A stretch of DNA of 64,000 nt from Asterella californica (Eukaryota; Streptophyta; Marchantiopsida; Marchantiales; Aytoniaceae). The position numbers were made by a program, and so were the translations under genes. The notes beneath the pieces were generated by a model that saw only the letters and a list, made by a program, of their open reading frames with translations, ran no database searches and was not told the DNA's origin. The stretch is taken from the NCBI GenBank assembly GCA_036924285.1, contig JAYKYS010000012.1, positions 3,534,001 to 3,598,000 on the forward strand, given 5' to 3'. Shown here piece by piece: positions 50,450-61,186 of the stretch; the first letter of the stretch is position 1, and the number at the start of each line of letters is the position of its first letter.

Positions 50450-51110
50450 AAGCAGGAGAGTGTACCGTTCAAGCGCTTCCTCGTGGTCGTGAAAGACTTG
50501 ATCCTTGAGTGTAAAGGGGTGCCGATCTCCATAGCTCCTAGATGAGTATCAGCCTCTCGAGATTTCGTAGTGATCTTCATTCTACCCGTCGTTTTACCTC
50601 CTAACTACAAAAGCATATCCTACAATCCTTGCACGCTCCCTTTCCCCCTCTCCTCCTCTTCACCTTACTCCCGAGTCGATTCCCCGCAGCACAGCTCCAA
50701 ATACATGTAAAACCTTCTCTTACCCACTCTTAGTTCGTACAGAACATATCCGCTTCTCAAATCGTCATGCCTGTTAAGTCCTCCGCTCATCACCTCCTCC
50801 GTCTCCAGCAACCAATTCCACAGTGAATCGGATCCAACTCCAATTATTACTTCCAATTTCTCTACGGATTCTTCATCGACTCCTTCGCTTCCAAACTGCC
50901 CATACACATCCCCCACCGGAAGTAGCAGTCGCAGTCGAACTCCTTTAGCCAAGTCCGAGTCCCTTCTTTTTCCAGAAGGGCTGCTCTGCCTGCTTTCCTT
51001 CTTCCTCCGCTCCACGTTTGCCTCCTTTCCTCCTTTCCTTCGTTCCTCCTTGCCCCTTACTTCCCTCGCCTCTCTTCTCGTCTTTCTCCTCCTCCTCTCT
51101 TCTCCCACAC
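50450..51110 (-). promoter_or_regulatory. HDR1-like upstream region, duplicated at 34970-35690
   Basis: This region precedes the HDR1-like gene and matches 34970-35690 in the same orientation. Shared words include CGCTTCCTCGTGGTCG, TTTACCTCCTA, AAGCATATCC, GAGTCGATTCCCCG and the TC-rich tract at 50990-51110. It presumably contains promoter and leader. The minus-strand frame here (Arg/Lys/Glu-rich) is a composition effect of the GA-rich tract and not a supported protein. Confidence 0.55.
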
Positions 51111-51270
51111 AACTCGCCTCGATCAGTCGCCCTTATACGGTACTTTGGGTCAGACAGACCGACAAATCGATATGGTCGTGTCCAAGAGATCAGTCCATTG
51201 TGAACATTGCAGATGAAAGGCAGGCACAAGCGAGAGAAACGGGATTATGAGTCAGCCTCTCAACCATCGA

Positions 51271-51294
51271 CAGCCAGCCAGCCAGCCAGCCAGC
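51271..51294. repeat. (CAGC)6 microsatellite
   Basis: Six perfect CAGC units. Further CAGCC words are scattered to 51430, making a diffuse repeat-rich zone. Confidence 0.85.
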
Positions 51295-51299
51295 CCTAC

Positions 51300-53150
51300 A
51301 GTGCTCCTACCCAGCGACCCAACCATGCCTTCCGCATTGCCTGCCTGCTCGCGTACACACCGGTCCTTGCCTGACCTCGGCCTACCGGCGAGTCGGCGAC
51401 CCAGCCAGTGTGCCAGCCAGCCTGACCTGCTGTCTCCTTATCCGTATCGTCGCCCACATCGCCGTCAGTTGCAGGCCGGCGTTGTATCCTTGTCCCCTCC
51501 TGTCGTGGTGAAGAATACCACATGCTGCCATTACTCGTCGCACTTTTTTGCGGTTGCTCTTCCCGTCGACTCGAAACAGAAGCGACCGTATGACTCCATA
51601 CTGGTATTCCCGCCACGACGCGGTCGTCCCAAATTACCGTGGCCTATTCAGAGCGCACTTCGTCGCAGTTGCAATCCGTTCAGTTTTAAATCCGGAAGGA
51701 TGAAACTCGGCATTTTCCCTATTTCGCAACGTGCAAACTGCACAGTTAGAGGACGTTCTTAATTCATATTATATTTCCAGCTCGATATGCAGATGACGGG
51801 AACACCTTTGTGAGTCGTAGAAATGAGATCTAAAGTTTTCATCCCTTTTTTTCTATTTGATCTCACCCTGCACACGATGTGCATTAGATGCACGCAGTTG
51901 ACGGGACAGTCGTAGTTACTTACGGCGCGGTCGTTATCACTAAGGACAAAATTATTCATCATGTTCCACACTCGGAAAGGGCCGTGCGTAGAACCCTGCC
52001 CGCGGGTGTTGGTGGAAGTTGGTAAATGTGGCGTGCGATCTACCCTTTTGACAAATTACTGACATGCTGGAGTCCGTAACTGGTGGAGGTGTGGTGTTCG
52101 GAGACCGTAAGTAGTTGAGGTGTGGTGTTTGGAGACCGTAACTGGTGGAGGTGTGTCTAACCAATGCAGAGTGTGTGTGGTGTTCAGCCGAAGTCCTGGT
52201 CATCCACAACTTAACTGTTTTAGGGAAGTTGTAGAACTGCGAACTTAGTGAAAAGCTCCAGCGTGGATTGCGGAGAAGCAAGGAAGTGAAGTCTTAGGGA
52301 ACACCCAACTTATACTCAATGTCTTATGTTTGATCGATGTTATAGGGCCATATATAGCTGACCACATTGAGTTTACGGTGTTCCGCATCAGTCTCATCTG
52401 GGCGGGCGGGTTGACGGGATGGTGGGTGGTGAAGACGAATACGTATGAGCCGGAAACGGATTTCTCCGGCTCATGCCTCCGAATAATAAGATTAGTTTTT
52501 AGTAAGGGGATCAACCTCCAACTTCAACTAAGAAGGAAATAGAATTTGAAGCAGTAAGCTTTACATGTCAAACACGGTCAAAGCATGCAGAAAATGCACA
52601 AAAGATGAGAAATTTCTAATTTCTCTGGGAGGTAGAGACTTACTGCCAAAGAATACTACTAGTATCTTCTAATCAAAATATTCCTCCCCAACTCCCACAG
52701 CAGAACCTTTGTTCGCTTTTTGTTACAAAAGAGAATATAAATATTATTTAAGATTATATATTACATTATTATGAAAATTCGATTTTATTTATAACCGAAC
52801 CGAGAGTTGCAAAAATATCCCAACATACCCATAAATCGAATGTAAACTCACGTGCTACACGAAACTACAAGTGTGATAGCTTCTAACAAAAATACATCCA
52901 GTTTAATCTACACATTAATTTATTATCTAACTTTACTAGAGAAAAAACTAAATAAGAAATTAAGCTTAATTCCCTTTCCATCATCATAAGAATAACCAAG
53001 TATGATTTGCACATTAGTTTTTAACTTTAACTTGGTTCCCTAATATGGAAACGTAAGAGAATGAAACTCACTTTAACTATCATAGTCACAAATTATGACT
53101 AAAAGTTGCATTAAATATACTATGCCATGCGTATATACAGTGCGTTGTGT
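51300..53150. other. intergenic stretch without a supported gene
   Basis: No domain-bearing frame is recognised. The plus frame 51247-51762 (171 codons) is Ser/Pro/Arg-rich, overlaps simple repeats and looks like composition rather than a protein. A 31-bp tandem repeat and a hairpin (ATGAGCCGGA 52444-52453 with TCCGGCTCAT 52464-52473) are present. AT content rises to the right of 52650. Confidence 0.45.
52069..52155. repeat. 31-bp tandem repeat, 2.8 copies
   Basis: Units starting at 52069, 52100 and 52131 share GGAG-CCGTAA-T--T-GAGGTGTGGTGTT. Confidence 0.85.
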
Positions 53151-54790
53151 GATCAAACAACACATAAACACAACATACATTTGATAGCATATACATACGC
53201 AAGTGTACCACAATAATCTTCTATTCATCCATACTGTAATGTCAACCGACACACAAATATCACTCTAGTCAAACCAAACCCACTCTACGCATAAGAGAAT
53301 CAAGGTTATCCTCACTTGGTTCACCTACCATAGCTACAGATTGAAGACTCAACTCAAAAAAAGTGAGGTCTACAAGCTCTTATCTCGTACTATACTCTCC
53401 AAAGATATCCAAACCAAGAAACTCTCTTAACAATGCTAACCGTCTTAACGGGACTAACTATCGCGCACTCTGTTAACTAACAAAGTCGCTACACATGGCG
53501 TGATAGCTATCATATACATACACATTGTTACACAACATACATCGCTATCCAACTAAACAACACATAAACATAACATATATATGATATCATATACATACAC
53601 AAGTGTACCACAATCGCCTCCCTGTTGACGGTTAGGTCTCTCTAACTCCAGATAGTCATATAGTCATCTACGTGATATGCACCTTCGTGGGTGCAAAGAT
53701 CAACAGATCGGATGCTACGTCATCTCATCGTTAGTCGTCTATCTGCAATCCATATCACGTGAAGGTCAAATCGATCATCTTGCTATATACAATGTGGACA
53801 CATCTATCACCTTGGATGAACTACGTCGAGGAGTGGAGTCAAACATGCATCTCAAGTCAACTTGTACTACTGCTAAGCTTGGATTTATTGTATCATCGAT
53901 GTTTGGAAGATGACATGACGCACAATTACACATATGATCTTTCCAAACAACACCATCACGGTCCTCTAACATGAGAATCTTAGAAGATAACACCTCAAAT
54001 ACATGTAAGATAGTGCACCTAGTGATAACATCCAAGATCATCGATACAGTCTATTGCAAATAAACATAATCGGTCAAGATGAAACTTGCATATGGACGAT
54101 CGGTAATCTCCTCCTCATGTTGTCACGTACCACGAGGTGAGGAGTCGAACACCATTGACATAACTCTCTAAAACACCTCCGCACGTTGAGAACATCTCAC
54201 ACTCACATGTCCGGATCATCAAGGTCCAAAACCTCAACAGAATCATGATGAATGGCCGAAGATAAATCTGATTTTCAATCATAGCAGAAAGTATGATGAA
54301 AATGATGCTAATGCTTGTCGGCTATATCGGTATCCTATAGCCAACATGGTAACTGAAGATCCTAGTCTCCTAAAGGTCTCTTCTGCAAGCCATACGTGTG
54401 CAATATTCTCTTAGTTGGTTGAACGACTCTCTCTACTTCAAGATGATCTCAGTATGTAGTATGATGATCAACATAAGACCTGAAACTCATCAAGAAAATT
54501 TACGCTTTGGTCAGTTAACACATCGGCTGGAGCACCAAAATGACTGAGCAATCGATCGAGAAATGCATACGTTATCGTAGAACATGAAGTTTTGTCCAAG
54601 AATACACTATGTATCTGGTTGTAGAGAGATACGGCAAGACCTTAGATGAACTCGATAAAATCCTTATGCTCTCACTACTCAGTCGATCTGACTTTATCTT
54701 GACTCTAGTATCTATTTGTCTCAGTTTTATCGACGTAATTGATCTTCTTAAGTGTAACAAACGTGCACCATACAATACAACTGGGCGTTC
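53150..54790 (-). mobile_element. decayed Ty3/gypsy retrotransposon, family A (minus copy, 3' part)
   Basis: This is the same family as 19350-25110 in opposite orientation. Minus-strand frames give the end of pol: integrase core pieces near 54480-54640, then ILMLEDRDGVVWKDH, NCASCHLPNIDDT and VDLRCMF at about 53990-53850. A polypurine-like CAGGGAGGCGAT then abuts TGTGGTACACTTG, the LTR start at 53612. A second copy of this LTR start lies at 53212, exactly 400 bases further, so either the LTR is about 400 bp and is duplicated in tandem or it has an internal duplication. The 5' part of the element is cut off at 54790 by the family B LTR. Confidence 0.75.
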
Positions 54791-55704
54791 TGTAAACCCT
54801 CCAAGATCCCATCGATCAACTACCTCCTCGATCTCTCAATCTCCACGATCGTCATCGATTAATCTGCAAATGTCGGGCTTGTCTCTCACTCAGGGGTCAC
54901 CTCTGATGGCTTTGATGGAAGCACACCATGAATCTTGAAGGGAAAAATGCTAAGTTCACTCATTCATACATCCACAAACTTATCAACTAAAAATCTCCAT
55001 AAACTCATCAACTAAAATCCTCCATTCTACCGACGTCTCTCAAGTTTTCACATGCTAAAAATATTCCACACTCTCTATATTACTCAAGTTGTCATTACGA
55101 CGATGTGAAAACAAGGATGAGGAGCTCTTCCCTACTCCTCTATTTATACATTCTAGATTTTTACTTTGGTACCCTCTGGTAACTCAGCCGTAACTACTTT
55201 TACCAGGTTTTACTAAGATATTGCTTAAGGTAAAAGCATTAATCACATGGGCTTTTACCTTTTCACATGGGCTTATTCCTTCAAAGTCAACAACTTCTAG
55301 AAGGATTCTGGAATATTCTCAAGGAATCTCGAATTTCCACCCCCCTCTACACTAGGACCCACTAAAAAGGAAACATGTGAAATCTCTTCTTGTTTTTAAT
55401 GCCCACAAAGTCCACAACTTTAATCCAACCACTAATATCAAGTCAAAAAGGAGATAAGGGATACTTTCCACCTCCTTTCTACCTTTTAGACAAGATGACA
55501 AGATAGTAGTGCTCACTCTTTAGCAAATATCTGAATTCTGCCAAAAGTACATCTAAGTTTAACCATAACTAACTTTTAGCTAGTCATGACTAACTTGATA
55601 CCTCCTTAAAGTACTTTGGCAGCAAATAAACATTCTCAACACTTAGTTATAACTAAACATCTTACTAATAGACAAACTTCCTATGTGTAACATAGGTCGT
55701 TACA
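54791..55704 (-). repeat. 3' LTR of family B element (914 bp)
   Basis: On the minus strand the LTR runs from TGTAACGACC (55704) to GGAGGGTTTACA (54791), with TG...CA ends. A polypurine tract sits just before it and a TATA box (TATAAATAG, 55148-55140) lies inside, pointing leftward like the coding region. The segment 54791-55435 recurs, inverted and nearly identical, at 61187-62263. The left end sits inside the integrase of the family A copy. Confidence 0.85.
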
Positions 55705-55720
55705 TTTTATCCCCGGACTA
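55705..55720 (-). other. polypurine tract of family B
   Basis: The minus strand reads GTCCGGGGATAAAA directly before the LTR TG. This purine-rich run is the primer for plus-strand DNA synthesis in LTR elements. The pol stop codon (55720-55718) overlaps it, so the internal region is very compact at its 3' end. Confidence 0.7.
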
Positions 55721-56560
55721 AATTTTCGCTCCGTCCTCGGAGTGAAGAGAGAACTTTCGTCGATGAAACAACTTCAACTTGTCATGGTTGACCCGATCGA
55801 ATCTCCTTCCTCCCAACTCCTGAAGGTCATATGTGAAGTTGCTCCACACCTTATCTACAACAAAAGGACCAAAATATCTCGGAAGAAACTTTTCCTATCC
55901 CTCTTGAATCTGATAGCATCATACAACATAACCCAATCTCTGACTTGAAAAGGTTTTACCTCCCTCTTGCCCAACCGTTTGTCGTAACTCTTCTTTTGAT
56001 ACGCCTGAGCTCGTTCCATCCGGATCATTGCTACGGCTCGGGTCTCTTCCAACTCCATGAGTTGCTCTCTTCTTGATCTGATCACGTCTTCTCTCCTCGA
56101 CGTTTTCAACTTTCGTTGAATAGTTTGAAAAGTATCCAATTCGAATTGGATCGGCAACTTGGACTCCACTCCATAAACCAGTCGAAATGGAGAATACCCA
56201 GTAGAAGTCTTTGTTGTCGTTCGGTACTCCCATAAGATGGCATGAACCTCTTATCCCAAGTATGTTTTGCAGTCTCAACATCAACATCTTTGGCAAGCAT
56301 CATACAAAGTGTAAGATTGGTCTTCTCCGCAAGACCATTAGCATTTAATTTGTATGAGGTCGTTACTCGTATCTTGATAGAAAAGTGTTGTAGCATAGCA
56401 GTAGTCATGCTCCCTACAAACTCTCCTCCTCTATCCGAGACCAACTCTAACGAACATCCAAATCTTGTGATGATTCTCTCTCATAGGAATCTACCGACTT
56501 TTGTTTCATTGGTCTCTCTCAAAGTTCTAACCTCTACTCACTTGGTACAATAGTCAATGA
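55718..56560 (-). pseudogene. family B integrase, C-terminal two thirds (broken)
   Basis: Continuing pol after a TGA (56540-56538) that replaces a likely Trp codon, the frame has a second TGA about 20 codons on, then VSDRGGEFVG (second catalytic Asp) and NANGLAEKTN (catalytic Glu) of the DDE triad. A frameshift near 56245 moves translation to the frame with ESKLPIQFELDTFQ and a basic RSRREQLMELEE region; another near 55880 leads to YFGPFVVDKVW and the terminal LHSEDGAKI before the stop at 55718. The enzyme would insert the element's cDNA into the genome; with two nonsense codons and two frameshifts it is inactive. Confidence 0.8.
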
Positions 56561-57569
56561 CGACTACAATCAATCTATTGCCTCGAGATGTCTTATTAAG
56601 AGGACCTACAAAGTCAATATCGCACTTCTCAAACGGCCCTAATACTGAAATTGATCTTAACGGAGGTGTTCTAGTAGACTTTAGAGCAAATGCTTGACAT
56701 ACGTCACAAGTTTTGCAATAGTCTAAACACTCTTTGAAAATCCCTCTCCAGTGATAACTCGCATCCAAAATCTTGAAGGCTGTTATCTTACCAGCAAAGT
56801 GACCTCCGCAAACAGTTCCGTCGTGAAACTCGTGTATTAGCTTGAATGCCTCCTTCTGACCAACTGCTCTCCTTAGTAACCCATCTGCTCCTTGATGAAA
56901 CAGAATTCTCTCCACCATGGTGTAAGGTTTGCATCTCTTGATCAACGCGTTACGTTCTCGAGTATGCATACCTTCTGGAAAAGAGCCAGCTGCAAGGAAA
57001 CTCCAGATTTCCTTGTACTCGTCCGGTATCTCCTCAATGCTTGTGATGGTCATCAGATGTTCGTCTGGAAATGAATCATCAAACGGTTCTTCTCCCTCAT
57101 CATCATAAGTCCTCGACAAAAGATCAGCATTCGCATGCTTTTTCCCTGGTCTATCTTCGATCACGTAATCGTATTCTGTTAGAAGGATCTTCCAACGAGC
57201 AATACGACCTTCGACATTAGGCTTATTAAAGATATACTTTAAAGCCTTATGATCTGTGACTATGGAAAATTTCCCTCCTAGCAAGTAATGTCGAAATTTC
57301 TTCAATCCAAAGATCACCGCTAATCCTTCTCGTTCAGTCACAGAGTAATTCTTCTCCGCTGGAATCATCTGCCTACTAGCATAAGCTATAGGATGATCAT
57401 GCCCGTCTCCATCTAATTGACTTAATGTACATCCGATTGCTACATTGGAGGCATCTGTATATAGAATAAATGCTTCACTCCACTCAGGTTTAGCAAGTAT
57501 AGGAGCTGTCACCAATGTCTTTTTCAGTTCCTCAAATGCTTCCTTTGCCTTCTGATCATGCACTATCAA
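56538..57569 (-). pseudogene. family B RNase H and integrase N-terminus
   Basis: An open frame of 343 codons. RNase H motifs: FILYTDASN (catalytic Asp), the Glu in SVTEREGLAV, IVTDHKAL (catalytic Asp) and ADLLSR. The integrase zinc-binding domain follows (His-rich HEFHDGTVCGGHFAG and C-KTCDVC), then the first catalytic Asp in CDIDFVGPL. The frame starts inside pol: it continues the RT frame (57566-59179) after a frameshift at 57566-57569, so its ATG is not a real start. It stops at a nonsense codon in the integrase core. Confidence 0.85.
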
Positions 57570-59179
57570 GTCAAATCAACTCCGTTCTTCATGTACATAG
57601 TCAAAGCTATTGCTTTTTTTGAGAAGAAAAAGACAAACCTACGATAATATCCAACCATACCAAGAAACTGTCTCAACTTTGTCAAGTTGATCGGAAATGG
57701 AAGATCCACAATCTTCTTCACCTTCTCAAGATCTACCGCAATTTCATTCTTGGAAATGATGTGTCCCAACAGTAGACCTTCTTCGCAACCAAAGATGCAC
57801 TTCTCTGGATTTAGAGAAGCGTTGGCTTGCTCCAACCGCTGCAAAACTTTGATCACATGATCAAAGTGGTCCTCCTTTCTTCCGTACACACAGAAATCGT
57901 CAATGAAATCCCGAACAAACTTCCTTATGAATGGTTCAAACACCTTGTTCATGAACCTTTGAAACGTGGCCGGAGCATTACACAGTCCAAATGGCATCAC
58001 CCGAAATGCAATTGTTCCCCAAGGAGTAGTGAAAAGAGTCAACTGTTGGTATTCCCGTGCTATCTTGATCTGGTTATACCCACTATAACCATCACCAAAG
58101 CTGTACCACTCATGACCAGGAACTTCCTCCAAAATCTCATCTATAAATGGTAGAGGATAATAATCCTTCTTGGTAACTGCATTCAACTTCTTATAGTCTA
58201 TGCACACTCGCAGCTTACCATTCTTCTTCTTGACAATCACAATGGGTGAAAACCATTCTGAGTTCTCCACCTCATAGATGAAACTCGCCTCCTTCAACTT
58301 GTCTATCTCCTCTTTGACCATCATTGCTGTTGTATGATTGACCCTTCTCTGCTTTTGTCGAACTGGTCTTGCGTTTTCTTCCAATTCGATTCGATGAATC
58401 TCGAGAGTCATCTCCTTCAAATCCTTGTAGCTGAAAGCAAACACATGAATATATTTTCGAAATATATCTAGGAATCTACCTTTCTCCTCTTGAGTAACAT
58501 TGATACCAAACTTCAGGGTAGAGAGTCTTCTCAAAATCTCTGCCTCACTCAACTCTTCTTTGTCAGGATCTTTCTCCACTGCTGATCGAGGCAACAAGTC
58601 AATAGCACTAAGCTGATGTAATGATTCATCTCGACCAAATCCTTCGTCCTCAGACGAGGATTCTTGATCGTAAGAATCTTCTGAGACCCTCTGATCATCC
58701 TCCGTATCAGATTCCCAGTAGTCACTAGTGGGTCTATCAGAGTCAAAAGTCAGAACTCCAACATCCGAGAGAGGAACTATCACCCTATGATCTGTAGACC
58801 CAATCCGTAAGTATCCCTTGTGCCACCTATCAGTGGTGCGCACAGCTCTCAACCAAGGTCTACCTAGGAGCAAATCATAACTAGAGTCCTTTAACACTTG
58901 AAAGGGCATCAATGTTTGAACTCCCATCACAAACACGACCACCTTCTCTAACACACCAAGAGGTCTTATCCGTTGCTTGTTAGCCATCCCCACGACAATG
59001 CTAGTCGGGCGAGTTGGTTCCATCTCCAACTTCTTCATCAACCTCTCCGATATGGCGTTTACAGCCGACCCTTCATCCACCAATACGTCAGAGACGTAGT
59101 GACCATTCAACCGGACTTCAATCTTTGAAGCCCTTGTGCATACCTCCGAAGCATGCACATCCACCACACCAACTCCCAC
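57566..59179 (-). pseudogene. family B protease and reverse transcriptase
   Basis: An open frame of 537 codons. The retropepsin-like protease has VLVDEGSAVNAIS near residue 34, with Asp-Glu-Gly where Asp-Ser/Thr-Gly is usual, and LLLGRPWLRA. RT motifs follow: RVCIDYKKLN, YPLPFIDEIL, YSFGDGYSGYNQI (catalytic Asp), MPFGLCNAPATFQRFM, FIDDFCVYG (catalytic Asp pair at 57901-57896) and LLGHIIS. The x-D-D-F form and 'CVYG' resemble the Athila/Tat lineages of plant Ty3/gypsy, as does the primer-binding site found at 62268. The frame itself is intact; it lacks a start of its own and would be made from a gag-pol polyprotein. Confidence 0.9.
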
Positions 59180-59589
59180 AGACTTTGATGTCTTGCTCTT
59201 GGGTTTCTTCTTCTTGCTTCTCTTTGAAGATGTAAGTGCTCAGAAAGCCAACATCATTGTCCAACAGTGATCTTGGCTTTCTGAGTACTCACATCTTCAA
59301 CCACATCATATCCCGCTTGAGAAGATGAAATTATGAAATCCGCCATCCCCAACTTCCTTCTTGGCTCCCTTGGTGTACTCGAAACATTACTAGAACGAGT
59401 ACTTCTACTTGCTGATTCCTCCATGAAAACCGGTTCATCAGAAAATCGAGTTCTTTTTTTTCTTGACCTAAAAGCTCCACCGGTGCATGAGAAGAGTTTG
59501 AACTCTCTCCTTTCTCGTAGATGAGACCTCGCACGACATCGATAGTAGCCACCCCTTGTCTTCTCCTTGTGATGGATTTCCTCCACCCA

Positions 59590-60571
59590 CATTCATTCTG
59601 ACAGCTTCTGCATCTCTTGCTCTGTTGTTAGGACAATTTCGTTGGAAATGAGAACCTCCACACGTCCAACAAGTGATTCCTCCAAAGTTACCTTAGTTGC
59701 CTCCAAAGTTACCTTGATTTCCTCGGTTGGGATTGTTATCGTAACCTCTTTGACCTCCTCCTCCACCTTTGTTCCTCCATTCTCGTAACTGCACCACGTT
59801 TATCTTGAGATCCGCAAGAGTATCGGTGATGCTCTTCAGCTCGGCATGAAAATCAGAGATGGTAGTAGACATCATTGTTGGGACAAACGGTCTTGGCACC
59901 ACCGTTGGAGTAGGAGTTGACGTTGAAGCAATCACCAATGTGATGGTGCATGTACGATCGTTGTGGCTACACCAGTAGCCAGAGTCAGGAGTCGACACCA
60001 GAGCAGCATGATGAGGTTGGATGATATCTCCTTCATCCAAACTCTCTTCCATATTTGTCGTAATCTTGATGACCTCCGCTTTGGTTGCTGGCTTCTCGTA
60101 CCTCACTTGAGTTTGAATTGAAGGTCTCAATCCTCCCACCAAGTTCTTGGTCAACACTACTCCAATCCTCGCCATCGTTAGCTCCACATTGTCTCCACTC
60201 TTCCGTAGGACCGTCCGAAACCGTTGCTCCAACTTATCCACCCTTTCGGCATATTGCCGAACTTTCTCGTCGTCTCGTTGCTTCAAATGAGTAAGCTCCA
60301 CCATGAGCTTCTCATAACTCTCTTCTGGAAGAAATTCTTCGATGAGTGCATTACTCAACGTCTCCCATGTGTCCTCAACTGCACCAGGTGTCTTGCTCTT
60401 CACTCGGTCTTCATACCACGTAAGAGCAAAATCTTCTAAAAACTCTGGCAGTAACAACACCCATTCTTCCTTCCTTCTCACGTTGTTTTCGATGCAACCT
60501 CTTTTGAAGTCTCGAACAAATGATTCTACATCTTCAGTGTCTTTCCCATGAAACACGGGTAGCTTTCCCAT
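59590..60571 (-). pseudogene. family B gag, with nonsense codon before zinc knuckle
   Basis: The 292-codon frame (60571-59693) is a retrotransposon gag: PVFHGKDTEDVESFVRDF, ALTWYEDRV, ALIEEFLPE and KQRDDEKVRQYAERVDKLEQRF are typical of the capsid domain. It ends with Gly/Asn-rich NRGNQGNFGGN and a TAA (59692-59690). The same frame continues after the stop with CWTCGGSHFQRNC, a complete CX2CX4HX4C zinc knuckle (near 59664-59625). So one C-to-T change has cut the RNA-binding knuckle off the capsid. Beyond the knuckle a basic linker leads to the protease through further frame changes. Confidence 0.85.
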
Positions 60572-60620
60572 CCTGTAACTACTCTTTCTACTCTTCTAAT
60601 TGTCGTGCAATAACTACTCG

Positions 60621-61179
60621 CTAAAAGAGTACGAACATCATCAATTCCATTCGTGAATAATCTACCATAAGTAAAACAAAAAAAAATGGTTGTAACAACA
60701 CCTCTTGTGCCATCTCTTCTGTCGACAACTTCTCCGTCTCAGCTCTTTGGGTCTCGTCCAATTTCTCGACTACTGACGTAAGTAGGGCGGCCACATCGAC
60801 GCACTTGTGTCCTCTTGATAGATCACCCACTCCACAACTTGGACAAAGATCTTCTCCTAGAAGATGAATTGGCGCTGGTGACGATAACTCGAAGACTTAA
60901 ATCAGTAAACTCCCGCTTCCCTTTAGTTCTCTCGGTTCTGATTCTAGTTGGACAATTCACTACTTTATGTCCTAACCCTCTACAGAAATAACACCACAAG
61001 TCAGTTTCTACTCTTTTCCTTGGAGATTCTACTTGAGGTTTTGTACTAGGGTTCTCAAACTCAACGATAATATCTTTCGAGCTCTCTCCGACGCTTACTA
61101 TGACATCTAAACCTTGAGGAAGGTTTCTAAGTCTAACTTTCCATTCTTTCGAACTTCCACTCATGTTGTACCTTCTCAA
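60621..61179 (-). pseudogene. family B N-terminal region with extra Cys/His motifs
   Basis: Upstream of the capsid frame are two overlapping frames. The first (61179-60823) has LWCYFCRGLGHKVVNC, a CX2CX4HX4C knuckle, after a Val-rich region. The second, entered by a frameshift near 60890, has LCPSCGVGDLSRGHKC (CX2C...HX1C-like) and an acidic helix AETEKLSTEEMAQE. Gag proteins usually carry one knuckle after the capsid; here Cys/His motifs precede it as well. The piece could be an N-terminal gag extension or a separate upstream protein. It ends 8 bases from the inverted LTR, so the true 5' end and leader are missing. A possible small intron (GTGTTGTTAC to GTAGTTACAG) separates it from the capsid frame. 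Confidence 0.55.
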
Positions 61180-61186
61180 TCATTAA

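Noticed and set aside
50665..51108. 147-codon Arg/Lys/Glu-rich minus frame
   Set aside because: It is the GA-rich side of the pyrimidine tract in the HDR1 upstream region; the duplicated copy at 35500 does not keep the frame.
51247..51762. 171-codon plus frame rich in Ser, Pro and Arg
   Set aside because: It spans the CAGC microsatellite and related words; I see no domain.
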